Positions 53,512-61,756 of a DNA stretch of 64,000 bases are shown in pieces (the stretch's first letter is position 1; each line of letters begins with the position of its first letter). The position numbers and the translations under genes are program-made. Origin of the DNA: Bog-159 sp963709155. GTDB taxonomy: Bacteria > Acidobacteriota > Terriglobia > Bryobacterales > Bryobacteraceae. The stretch covers positions 2,852,001 to 2,916,000 of the forward strand of contig CAVPVD010000007.1 of the NCBI GenBank assembly GCA_963709155.1, given 5' to 3'. The notes under the pieces were generated by a model. That model saw nothing but the letters and a program-made list of their open reading frames with translations. It was not told the origin of the DNA and made no database searches.

Positions 53512-54704
53512 CGTAGACCCGCGGTTTCCTTGGCTTCCTCGCGCGCCGCGATACGCTCGGCCTCCCGTTTTTCGAGCAGCCGCGGGTAGCGAATGCGGTT
53601 GCGGATCAGAGCATCGATTTGCGATGTCCTTTGCAGGTCCAGGGCGCACCGTGCGCCAAACACGTCGCCAGGTGGGATCTCCGGCTGCAAATAGTCTTCC
53701 AGAATGTTGGATACCGACATCAGATACATGGCGTGCAGATCCCCGGCCCTCTCTACATTGGGCGACAAAGAGATCATCACCGATTCTTCCCTCCGCACAT
53801 AAGCCTTGAACTTGAGCAATGCGCCCGGACAGATCGAGTCGTAAAGCGAGATCGGATCGAACAAAAGGACGGAGGGTTCCTTATACATGTCCCGGACGTT
53901 CTGGGCATACTCTTTATCGTTGGTTAAGTCGAGGTACTTCCATTGGAACTGGTCGGCGGAACTGAGCTTCGCGTTTACGCGTACGCGCACCTCTTCGAGG
54001 AGAGTCACGATCGTCGGGCCCCCGTGCGGACGCCACTCCAGCGCGCTGCGCCCATACCAGTTCCGTACCTGCGCCCAGGTGAGTCCGAAACCCGCGAGAA
54101 AGTCGTCCAGCGTGGGTCCATCCGGCGCTTTCTTCTTTCCATGGATCCGATCGAGCACCCAAAACTCCGTGTCGTTGGTGGCAATGATTCCGGCAAATAC
54201 CAGGATTTTTTTATTGGCGAGCAGGATCGCGTCGCCCACCTTGCGGATCATCCGCTCCCATTCGCTCGGATCGGCTTCCAGCTTCGATACGCCGAGATCC
54301 GCGGCCGATGCGTCGTACTGGGCCTGGAAGGCCGGAAAACCTTGAATGTTCAGGACGCCGCCGCCGCGGGTCCCCTCGAGATTCACCGGGAAGATCTCCC
54401 GCGCGCTGTCATCCAATACCGGCATCAACCGCCGATGCGCAAGGAAACCCTCGATCTCCGGGTCAACCTCCTTGGTACCCGCGGCATTCGGCGAATCGGC
54501 GTTCTTAGACCAGAAGAAGAGCAGATGTTTACTGGCGTAGATGGCGTTATCCAGTTCCTGCCGCCAGGTGCTTCCCGCCATGATCGACGTGCGGTCGAAG
54601 AAGATTTGTAACTGAGGATAGGAGACGAGCAGGTCTTCGTAGAACTTCTGCGCCCACGGCCGGTCCTTACTGCTATAGGAAATAAACAGGTCGTACATGG
54701 CCAC
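53508..54704 (-). CDS. TIR-domain protein
   Basis: 398 residues. YDLFISYSSKDRPWAQKFYEDLL and LQIFFDRTSIMAGSTWRQELDNAIYASKHLLFFWSKNA form a bacterial TIR domain; a Glu in DPEIEGFLA (about residue 83) could be the NADase catalytic residue. The remaining 300 residues include FAGIIATNDTEFWVLDRI, YLDLTNDKEYAQNVRD and SVLLFDPISLYDS, with no domain I recognise; it may be the sensor or a second fold. GGAGG sits six bases before GTG 54704, favouring it over ATG 54698. It is coupled to the downstream lipase gene by ATGA. It probably cleaves NAD or makes a nucleotide signal on infection. Confidence 0.88.
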   Translation of the reverse strand: MAMYDLFISYSSKDRPWAQKFYEDLLVSYPQLQIFFDRTSIMAGSTWRQELDNAIYASKHLLFFWSKNADSPNAAGTKEVDPEIEGFLAHRRLMPVLDDSAREIFPVNLEGTRGGGVLNIQGFPAFQAQYDASAADLGVSKLEADPSEWERMIRKVGDAILLANKKILVFAGIIATNDTEFWVLDRIHGKKKAPDGPTLDDFLAGFGLTWAQVRNWYGRSALEWRPHGGPTIVTLLEEVRVRVNAKLSSADQFQWKYLDLTNDKEYAQNVRDMYKEPSVLLFDPISLYDSICPGALLKFKAYVRREESVMISLSPNVERAGDLHAMYLMSVSNILEDYLQPEIPPGDVFGARCALDLQRTSQIDALIRNRIRYPRLLEKREAERIAAREEAKETAGLR

Positions 54705-54769
54705 GGCTTCCCTCCGGACTGGGAAGTTAGTTTACCACAACCGGCATGAGAGTACAGCGCTAAGTCGCG

Positions 54770-55081
54770 CTAGCGGTGCGTAATCTGGTATCCGAGCGCG
54801 ACGATCGCCTTAAGCGTTTCCATCGACGTCTTGCGGTCGTATTCCTTCTCGGCCTCCGGTAAGTCGCGGTAGGGCACCAGATCCGGATGTTCCTTCGCGC
54901 CGTCGTTACGCTGTGGCCCGTAGCGCCAACCCTCCGCCAGCCGCTGGCGCGCCCAATGATCGTGGGTATTCTCAGCCAGGCGCTCCACCAGTTCCTCGAG
55001 ATCGGTGCTCAGCCGCACGCGGGAAGTGTCGATCGTTTGCGGTGTATACATGGTAATTTGCGGAAGCATTTGGAGGGCCAT
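54770..55081 (-). CDS. RyR-domain small protein
   Basis: 103 residues. VERLAENTHDHWARQRLAEGWRYGP, HPDLVPYRDLPEAEKEYDRKTSMETLKAIVALGY is a nearly complete RyR domain, known from ryanodine receptors and from bacterial proteins associated with nucleotide-based conflict systems. Here it stands alone as the first gene of an operon with TIR and the NB-ARC/patatin gene; the TIR start is 65 bp downstream. A likely role is binding an ADP-ribose-type product or another nucleotide made by TIR, or acting as regulator. It diverges from the oxidoreductase gene, with 48 bp between starts. Confidence 0.84.
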   Translation of the reverse strand: MALQMLPQITMYTPQTIDTSRVRLSTDLEELVERLAENTHDHWARQRLAEGWRYGPQRNDGAKEHPDLVPYRDLPEAEKEYDRKTSMETLKAIVALGYQITHR

Positions 55082-55129
55082 GCCACCGCCTGACGCGCGG
55101 TCTACAATTAATGAAGGCGGAGGCCATCA

Positions 55130-56479
55130 ATGGAACGGCGTGATTTCATCGGTGCCGCGGCGTGGACGGCGCTGTCCGCATCGCGCGTGATGGGCGCGAA
55201 CGACCGCGTCATCGTGGGACTGATCGGGTGTGGCGGGCGGGGCCGGCTGGTGATGCGCGGCCTGCTACAAGCTCCCCAAACCGAACTCGTGGCGGCCTGC
55301 GATGTCTACGATCCTAACGCCGCGCGCGCTGCGCGGGATCTGGCCGGCGGCCGCGCGCAAACGCTGCGCGACTTTCGCCGCCTGCTCGAAATCAAGGAAG
55401 TGGATGCCGTGATGGTGTCCACGCCGGATCACTGGCACTCCATCGCCACCGTGCTGGGCCTCGAAGCCGGCAAGCACGTTTACGTGGAAAAGCCGTTTGC
55501 GTTGACCATCCGCGAAGGCCGCGCCATGGTGGAGGCCGCGCGCCGCACGAAGCGGATTCTTTTCCCGGGCACCCAGCACAGGTCGGCGCCGCACATCGCC
55601 GAAGCCGCGCGCATGGTGCGCAGCGGCGAAATCGGCGACGTCTCTTTGGTGCGCGTCTGGAACAGCGGGAATATCGCACCCGACATTCAGAAAAAGGTGC
55701 CGGATTCGGATCCCCCGCCGGGACTCGATTGGGATTTCTACCTCGGGCCTTCCCCCCAGGCGCCATTCAACCGCATGCGCTTCCTCACCAATTACCGCGT
55801 CTTCTCGGATTACGCCGGCGGCTACATTACGGATTACGGCAATCACCGCGTTGACAGCGTGCATCAGATCATGGGCGTCTCCAGTCCGCATACCGTCTCG
55901 GCGGTGGGCCGGCGTCTATGCCCCGCGAACGCCGGCGATATCTTCGACCTGCACGTGGTCACCTATCAGTATCCGGGCTTCGTTATGGAGTATGTGGCCT
56001 CGTGGGTGAACAGCCACGGCATTGGAGGCCGTTCGCCCGGCATGAAATACTACGGCATGCGCGGCCCGTACAATCGTCCGCATGGATTCGCCTTTTACGG
56101 CACCCAGGCGGCCCTTTATGTGGACCGTATCGGTTACGAAGTCTTCCCGGAGTTGGAACCGGGGCCGCCCTACGCCTCCCCGGCGCCGGATGAAACGGGG
56201 CTCAAGTATCGCGCCGAGCGAAAAGCCTTCCAGGGCGCGGATGCCACCGCCGAACACGCCCAGAACTTCGTCAAGCAGGTACGTATCGGGACGAAGGGCG
56301 CGGTCGACGAGATGGTGGGCCACAGCGCCACCGCCGCTTGCCATCTGGGCACCATCGCCGCCAAGGTGGGCCGCACGCTGCATTGGGATACGGAGAAGGA
56401 AGACTTCGAAAACGATCCGGAAGCCTCCCGGCTGTTGACGCGGGAACTCCGGAAGCCGTATGATCTGATCCGGATCTGA
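55130..56479 (+). CDS. Gfo/Idh/MocA-family oxidoreductase, Tat-type leader
   Basis: 449 residues. MERRDFIGAAAWTALSASRV resembles a short twin-arginine leader. VIVGLIGCGGRGRLVMRGLL is the NAD(P)-binding Rossmann loop, VYVEKPFALTIREGRAMVEAARRT contains the EKP motif, and YITDYGNHRVDSVHQIMG the substrate domain. Members oxidise or epimerise sugars and cyclitols; the exported subgroup is abundant in Acidobacteria, Planctomycetes and Bacteroidetes. The gene abuts the YD-repeat-like gene downstream. Substrate unknown. Confidence 0.88.
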   Translation: MERRDFIGAAAWTALSASRVMGANDRVIVGLIGCGGRGRLVMRGLLQAPQTELVAACDVYDPNAARAARDLAGGRAQTLRDFRRLLEIKEVDAVMVSTPDHWHSIATVLGLEAGKHVYVEKPFALTIREGRAMVEAARRTKRILFPGTQHRSAPHIAEAARMVRSGEIGDVSLVRVWNSGNIAPDIQKKVPDSDPPPGLDWDFYLGPSPQAPFNRMRFLTNYRVFSDYAGGYITDYGNHRVDSVHQIMGVSSPHTVSAVGRRLCPANAGDIFDLHVVTYQYPGFVMEYVASWVNSHGIGGRSPGMKYYGMRGPYNRPHGFAFYGTQAALYVDRIGYEVFPELEPGPPYASPAPDETGLKYRAERKAFQGADATAEHAQNFVKQVRIGTKGAVDEMVGHSATAACHLGTIAAKVGRTLHWDTEKEDFENDPEASRLLTRELRKPYDLIRI

Positions 56480-56490
56480 TCGCGAGACCG

Positions 56491-57516
56491 ATGAGCGATT
56501 TGGCCAAGTGGGACGTCCACGGTGCGGTGCGGACGCTACGCACAGAGCATGTCGAGTGGGACCTGACCTTGGAGCAATGGAAGGCGGCGGAATACTTCGG
56601 CTTGGTCCGCTTCGATGCGGATGGCAGGATCGTGGAAAGCGAGAGTCACAATCGGGACGGCTCCATCTACGAATGCCGTTATATTTATGATGCGGGCGGC
56701 CGGCTGCAAGAAGTGCAATCCGAATCGCGGAGCGGCCCAGCCGGCCAGAGTATCTATGGATACGACGAGTCCGGACGCCTCCTACGCATCGCCAATGTGG
56801 ACGCTGATGGAACCGAGCATGAATCCGAAACCTATAGCTACGGCCCGGACGGGAAGACCACCAAAATCTACTTTGTACCGAAGCTGGCGCCCAACGTAGG
56901 ATTTGCCTACGCGATCGACACTACCGAGCAATCCTACAGTGCCACCGGCGCGCGCACGATGCCTGAGGAGGCCCTGTTCTATGACGGCGACCATCGCCTC
57001 CTGCGGCGTGTGACCTTTACCAGGGATAGTGCAGGACACCTCATTAGCGAAGATTCGTACCTTGGCGAAGCGCTGCCGTTTCCAGACGGGGTAAAGGAAC
57101 TTGAGAATGCGCCGGAAGAGGTTCGCGAGGCGGCCACGGCGGCATTTGCAAGTCTTTTTGGCGCCGGAAAAGTCATCTCCAGCACGACCTATTCCTACGA
57201 TGAGAAGGGCCGCCGTGTGGAGCGGCGGTTGCGCATGAGCGAGCTTGGCGACCACCGCGTGACGTACGTCTACGACGATCGGGATCGCGTGATCGAGGAG
57301 ACCTGCGAAGACACTTCGCGCCGCATGCAGCTTGGCGAAGAAGGTAATCTACAGACGGTGGAGGAAACCTCCCATACACAGCACCTGCGCTTTGAATACC
57401 GGGAGGACGCGCAGGGGAACTGGACGGAGAAGATCGTCTGGATTCGCCAGGAGCCCAACCCGAACTTCGAGCGATCGAACGCCACGCGCCGGGTGATCAC
57501 GTATTACCCCAGCTAG
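56491..57516 (+). CDS. Protein with YD/RHS-like repeats
   Basis: 341 residues rich in YD-type repeats: YIYDAGGRLQEV, IYGYDESGRLLRI, YSYGPDGKTTKI, YSYDEKGRRVERR, YVYDDRDRVIEE. RHS/YD repeats form beta shells that carry or encapsulate other peptides. There is no signal peptide, no RHS core end motif and no toxin tail, so it is a short orphan member. It lies 11 bp after the oxidoreductase gene. Function unknown. Confidence 0.78.
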   Translation: MSDLAKWDVHGAVRTLRTEHVEWDLTLEQWKAAEYFGLVRFDADGRIVESESHNRDGSIYECRYIYDAGGRLQEVQSESRSGPAGQSIYGYDESGRLLRIANVDADGTEHESETYSYGPDGKTTKIYFVPKLAPNVGFAYAIDTTEQSYSATGARTMPEEALFYDGDHRLLRRVTFTRDSAGHLISEDSYLGEALPFPDGVKELENAPEEVREAATAAFASLFGAGKVISSTTYSYDEKGRRVERRLRMSELGDHRVTYVYDDRDRVIEETCEDTSRRMQLGEEGNLQTVEETSHTQHLRFEYREDAQGNWTEKIVWIRQEPNPNFERSNATRRVITYYPS

Positions 57517-57568
57517 CCTCGGTATAGATCCAGCATCCGCAGGCTCGCTCGCCGTACAATGAAAACAT

Positions 57569-59221
57569 ATGGGGCCGAGTCGCTCCGCTGGGTTTGCACT
57601 CGAAACACATCCGTCCGCCTACCGCCACTGGCGCCTCGCCATTGAGCCGCCGCTGGCCACGCTCACGCTGGCCGTGGCTGAAGACTCGCCCATCGTCCCC
57701 GGCTATAAGCTCAAGCTGAATTCGTACGATCTGGGCGTGGATATCGAACTGGCCGATGCCGTCGCGCGCCTGCGCTTCGAACATCCCGAAGTGCGCGCCG
57801 TCATCGTCACCGGCGGCCTGGACCGCGTTTTTTGCGCGGGCGCCAACATCCACATGCTGGCCACTTCCACGCACGGCTTCAAGGTCAACTTCTGTAAGTA
57901 CACAAACGAAACACGCCTGGCCATCGAGGACGCCTGCGCCCACAGCGGCCAGCACTACATCGCCGCGTGCAACGGCACTACCGCGGGCGGCGGCTACGAA
58001 TTGGCGTTGGCCTGCGAAGAAATCTACCTGGTGGACGACGGCAACTCCGCGGTCAGCCTGCCGGAGGTGCCGCTGCTGGGTGTACTGCCCGGCACCGGCG
58101 GCCTGACGCGCGTGGTCGATAAGCGCAAGGTGCGCCGCGATCTGGCGGATGTTTTCGCCACACTGGCTGAAGGCATCAAAGGGAAACGCGCGGTCGAATG
58201 GCGCCTGGTCGACGGCGTATTCCCGCGCAGCCGCTTTCAAGCGGCCGTCCGCGACCGCGCCCTGGCGCTGGCAGATGGGGAAACGCCGCCGCCGCGTGCG
58301 GCCGGTATCGTACTGGACGCCCTCTCGCCCGAAGTAAGCGCGGACGCGGTGCGTTACCGGCATGTCGAACTGGAACTGAATCGCGATGCGCGCACTGCCC
58401 AGTTGACCGTCCACGGACCCACCGGGACGCAACCCGATACCCCTGCGGCGATCCACGCCGCCGGCGCCGATTTCTGGCCGCTGCGCGCTTTCCGCGAATT
58501 CGACGACGCCCTGCTCCGGCTGCGTCTCCACAACGACGAAATCGGCCTGATCCAACTCAAAACGCGCGGCGACCTCGCCGCCGTCCGGGCCATCGATACC
58601 ACTCTCTTCCACCTGCGGGAAGACTGGCTGGTGAACGAAATCCTGCTGCTGATGGCCCGCACGCTGCGCCGCCTCGATCTGACCGCGCGCAGCTTGTTCG
58701 CGGTGGTGGACGAAGGCTCCTGCTTCGCCGGCAGCCTGCTCGAGGTCGCGCTGGCCGCCGACCGCATCTATATGTTGCGCGATGCGAAGGGCGACGTTCG
58801 CCTGGCATCCTCCGCGCTCAACGGCGGACTGCTGCCCATGACGCATGGCCCGTCCCGTTTGCAGGTGCGCTTCATGGCCGACCCGGCCCATGCGGACGAA
58901 ATCGCCGCCGAGTCCGAGCCCTTCGACACAGATGCCGCCGAAGAAGCCGGTCTGGTTACGGCCGCCGCCGATGAAATCGACTGGGAGGACGAGTTGCGCG
59001 TGGCCATCGAAGAGCGCGTCAGCCTTTCGCCCGATGCCTTAACCGGCATGGAAGCCAACCTGCGTTTCGCGGGCGCGGAGAATGCCGATAGCAAAGTTTT
59101 CGGCCGGCTCTCGGCCTGGCAAAACTGGATCTTCTCGCGTCCGAACGCCACCGGCGAACGCGGCGCGCTCACCCTTTACGGCAAGCCGGAGCGGCCTCAA
59201 TTCAACTGGCGGAGGACCTAG
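57569..59221 (+). CDS. boxC: Benzoyl-CoA-dihydrodiol lyase (BoxC)
   Basis: 550 residues, the usual BoxC length. It opens the ring of 2,3-epoxybenzoyl-CoA (2,3-dihydrodiol form) in the aerobic box pathway, yielding a semialdehyde-CoA and formate. Two crotonase halves are seen: VRAVIVTGGLDRVFCAGANIHML and CNGTTAGGGYELALACEEIYLVDDG, with PLLGVLPGTGGLTRVVDKR, and a second half containing SLFAVVDEGSCFAGSLLEVALAADR. ATG 57569 is the start. The boxB gene begins directly after the stop, so the two are coupled. Confidence 0.93.
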   Translation: MGPSRSAGFALETHPSAYRHWRLAIEPPLATLTLAVAEDSPIVPGYKLKLNSYDLGVDIELADAVARLRFEHPEVRAVIVTGGLDRVFCAGANIHMLATSTHGFKVNFCKYTNETRLAIEDACAHSGQHYIAACNGTTAGGGYELALACEEIYLVDDGNSAVSLPEVPLLGVLPGTGGLTRVVDKRKVRRDLADVFATLAEGIKGKRAVEWRLVDGVFPRSRFQAAVRDRALALADGETPPPRAAGIVLDALSPEVSADAVRYRHVELELNRDARTAQLTVHGPTGTQPDTPAAIHAAGADFWPLRAFREFDDALLRLRLHNDEIGLIQLKTRGDLAAVRAIDTTLFHLREDWLVNEILLLMARTLRRLDLTARSLFAVVDEGSCFAGSLLEVALAADRIYMLRDAKGDVRLASSALNGGLLPMTHGPSRLQVRFMADPAHADEIAAESEPFDTDAAEEAGLVTAAADEIDWEDELRVAIEERVSLSPDALTGMEANLRFAGAENADSKVFGRLSAWQNWIFSRPNATGERGALTLYGKPERPQFNWRRT

Positions 59222-60607
59222 ATGTCCCTCTACGAACGCATTCCAAATAACGTCAACCTTTCAACCGATAAGCGCCTGCTGCGCGCCCTGGAGCACTGGC
59301 TCCCGAATTACATGCAGTGGTGGAACGACATGGGCCCCGAGGGCTTTCAGGCCGACGACGTGTATCTGCGCACGGCCGTGTCCGTCGAGGCAGGCGGCTG
59401 GGCGCATTTCGACTACGTCAAAATGCCGGACTACCGCTGGGGCATCTTCCTGGCGCCGCCGGAACACGATCGCCGCGTGGGCTTCGGGGATCACTTCGGC
59501 TCGCCCGTGTGGCAGGAAGTGCCCGGCGAATACCGCAACATGCTGCGCCGCCTGATCGTCACCCAGGGCGATACCGAACCCGCCAGCGTGGAGCAGCAGC
59601 GCCTGCTGGGCCAGTCCGCGCCCAGCCTCTACGATCTGCGCAATCTCTTCCAGGTGAACGTGGAGGAGGGCCGCCACCTGTGGGCCATGGTCTACCTGCT
59701 GCATTCCTATTTCGGGCGCGACGGCCGGGAGGAAAGCGAGGAATTGCTGGAGCGCCGCAGCGGATCGAGCGACAAGCCGCGCATCCTGGAAGCCTTCAAC
59801 GAGCCCATCGAAGACTGGCTGTCGTTCTACATGTTCACGACCTTCACCGACCGCGACGGCAAGTACCAATTGCTGGCGCTGGCGGAAAGTGGCTTCGATC
59901 CGCTCTCGCGCACTACGCGCTTCATGCTCACCGAGGAGGCGCATCACATGTTCGTGGGCGAATCGGGCGTGCGGCGGGTAGTACGGCGCGCCTGCGAGAT
60001 CATGCGCGAAACCGGCGACGACGACGTGCGGCGGCAGGGCGCCATCGATCTGCCCACGATTCAGAAATATATCAACCTGTGGTTCAGCCTGAGCCTCGAC
60101 TTGTTCGGCGGCGAAGTATCCAGCAACGCCGCCAGTTTCTTCAGCGCCGGAATGAAGGGCCGCGTACAGGAGCCCAAGTACGCCGATCACCTGGCGCTCG
60201 AAGGCTCATATCCGGTGGCCGGCGAGGAGATCCCGCTGCGCAATGCGATGAACGAGGTCCTACGCGATTCCTACATAGAGGATTGCGAAAAGTGCCTGGA
60301 CCGTTGGAACCGCGTGATTACCGAGCATGAGATCCCCTATCGCTTGCGGCTGCCCGATCGCCGCTTTCACCGGCACATCGGGGCGTATGCGGCGCACCGC
60401 TTCGACCCGGCCGGCCATCGCCTGACAGCGGAGCAATGGAACGAGCGGCGCGACGAGTTCCTGCCCGCCGCGAAGGACTTTGCATATATCCGGAATCTGA
60501 ACACGCCCGTGATGGAGGTCGGCAAGATCGCGCACTGGATCTCGAAGCCGACTACCGGCATTCACGGCATGCCGTTCGAGTTCGAGTATGTGCGGCGGGA
60601 GCAGTAG
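59222..60607 (+). CDS. boxB: Benzoyl-CoA 2,3-epoxidase oxygenase subunit (BoxB)
   Basis: 461 residues. Diiron oxygenase that epoxidises benzoyl-CoA with electrons from BoxA. Iron-ligand segments are visible: NLFQVNVEEGRHLWAMVYLL with the ExxRH pattern and FMLTEEAHHMFVGE with ExxH. The N-terminus YERIPNNVNLSTDKRLLRALEHW is typical of BoxB. Its ATG follows the boxC stop with no gap. BoxA and benzoate-CoA ligase are not in the window. The pathway degrades benzoate and related lignin-derived aromatics. Confidence 0.94.
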   Translation: MSLYERIPNNVNLSTDKRLLRALEHWLPNYMQWWNDMGPEGFQADDVYLRTAVSVEAGGWAHFDYVKMPDYRWGIFLAPPEHDRRVGFGDHFGSPVWQEVPGEYRNMLRRLIVTQGDTEPASVEQQRLLGQSAPSLYDLRNLFQVNVEEGRHLWAMVYLLHSYFGRDGREESEELLERRSGSSDKPRILEAFNEPIEDWLSFYMFTTFTDRDGKYQLLALAESGFDPLSRTTRFMLTEEAHHMFVGESGVRRVVRRACEIMRETGDDDVRRQGAIDLPTIQKYINLWFSLSLDLFGGEVSSNAASFFSAGMKGRVQEPKYADHLALEGSYPVAGEEIPLRNAMNEVLRDSYIEDCEKCLDRWNRVITEHEIPYRLRLPDRRFHRHIGAYAAHRFDPAGHRLTAEQWNERRDEFLPAAKDFAYIRNLNTPVMEVGKIAHWISKPTTGIHGMPFEFEYVRREQ

Positions 60608-60631
60608 ACGGCGCTGATACAATAGCTGAGT

Positions 60632-61756
60632 ATGTTCCTTCAGTCGCTGAAGATTTCCGGCTTCATGTCGTTTAAGGACGTGACCTGGAAGCCGGAGCGT
60701 CTGAATGTGCTGATTGGCCCCAATGGGTCAGGCAAGTCGAATCTGCTCCGAGCGCTGGACCTAATTCGCGCTTCGGCGACTGGCGATTTGCGCGACTCCG
60801 TAATCAGAAACGGCGGCTTACCTCGGTTGTTGTGGGGCGACTCGGCGCAGCATGCGCGGTTTGAAATCGTTACCGGCGCCGGGCTGCCCCCGGCGAGGCA
60901 AAACACTTACCGGTTCGCCCTGGCACCCTTGCCTCGATCCGCGAGTTTTAGGGTGGAGGCCGAATCGCTTAGCCTGTCCGATCGGTCCGCATCGGTCTTC
61001 CGCCGGGAAGGGGAAGCCTTGACGGAGGGAGGACCTGCCGCCGGGCTTCCGGAGACCGAGACATATCTGTCCCTCTCGGCGCGCTGGATGGATCCGCCCC
61101 TTTACACGTTTCTGCAGCAGTTAAGCGCATGGGCGATCTACCACGACCTGCGCGTGGACGAACGCGCGGAGATTCGACGTCCCGCCGTCGTCAGAGAAGA
61201 AAAGAATGTGACGCCCGACGGACAAAACCTGATTCCCGTCCTGAAAACACTGTATGAGAGTGACTTCAAGGAGGCCATTGACAGTGGAATGTCGGCTGCC
61301 TTTCCCGATGACTATAACGAGTTGCTCTTTCGCGAGACTGAGCCAAACCGCATTCAGCTTTATATCCGCAGGAAACACGGCCATCGCGAGGACAGCGCCG
61401 CCGACCTGTCGGACGGCACCCTGCGCTTCCTGCTCCTTCTAACGATCCTCGCCACTCCCGATCCGCCGCCGCTTATCGCCATCGACGAGCCCGAGTCAGG
61501 CCTGCATCCATCCATGCTGCCGATCATCGCCGAATTTGCCGCAGCGGCTGCCACGCGGACACAGGTCATCCTCAGCACCCATTCGCCGCAGATGTTAGAC
61601 GCCTTCGGCGACGCCCTCCCAGCCGCGACGCTCTTCGAATGGGCGGGAGATCACACCGAGATGAAGACGGTGGCTGGTGGCGATTTGAGAAGGTGGGTTG
61701 ACGATTACTCGCTCGGACGCTTCATCTTCTCCGGCGAGGCCGCCGCAGTCTTGTGA
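60632..61756 (+). CDS. AAA/ABC-type ATPase of a second DUF4276 pair
   Basis: 374 residues, parallel to the ATPase at 12044. MFLQSLKISGFMSFKDVTW, Walker A GPNGSGKSNLLRAL, signature LSDGTLRFLLLL, Walker B LIAIDEPESGLHPSM and switch His LSTHSPQMLDAF are all present. The C-terminal WVDDYSLGRFIFSGE matches WLKDYGLGQLWRRGE of the first copy, so the two pairs are homologous. The middle regions are diverged, which suggests independent acquisition rather than a recent copy. It begins 24 bp after boxB. Predicted switch or sensor of a Toprim-effector defence module. Confidence 0.85.
   Translation: MFLQSLKISGFMSFKDVTWKPERLNVLIGPNGSGKSNLLRALDLIRASATGDLRDSVIRNGGLPRLLWGDSAQHARFEIVTGAGLPPARQNTYRFALAPLPRSASFRVEAESLSLSDRSASVFRREGEALTEGGPAAGLPETETYLSLSARWMDPPLYTFLQQLSAWAIYHDLRVDERAEIRRPAVVREEKNVTPDGQNLIPVLKTLYESDFKEAIDSGMSAAFPDDYNELLFRETEPNRIQLYIRRKHGHREDSAADLSDGTLRFLLLLTILATPDPPPLIAIDEPESGLHPSMLPIIAEFAAAAATRTQVILSTHSPQMLDAFGDALPAATLFEWAGDHTEMKTVAGGDLRRWVDDYSLGRFIFSGEAAAVL

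Noticed and set aside
53512..53649. Upstream extension of the NB-ARC/patatin protein by 46 codons
   Set aside because: It would overlap the TIR gene by 140 bases and adds Pro/Arg/Gly-rich sequence; ATG 53511 overlaps the TIR stop as ATGA and begins at the conserved MIYTLYSFKGG.
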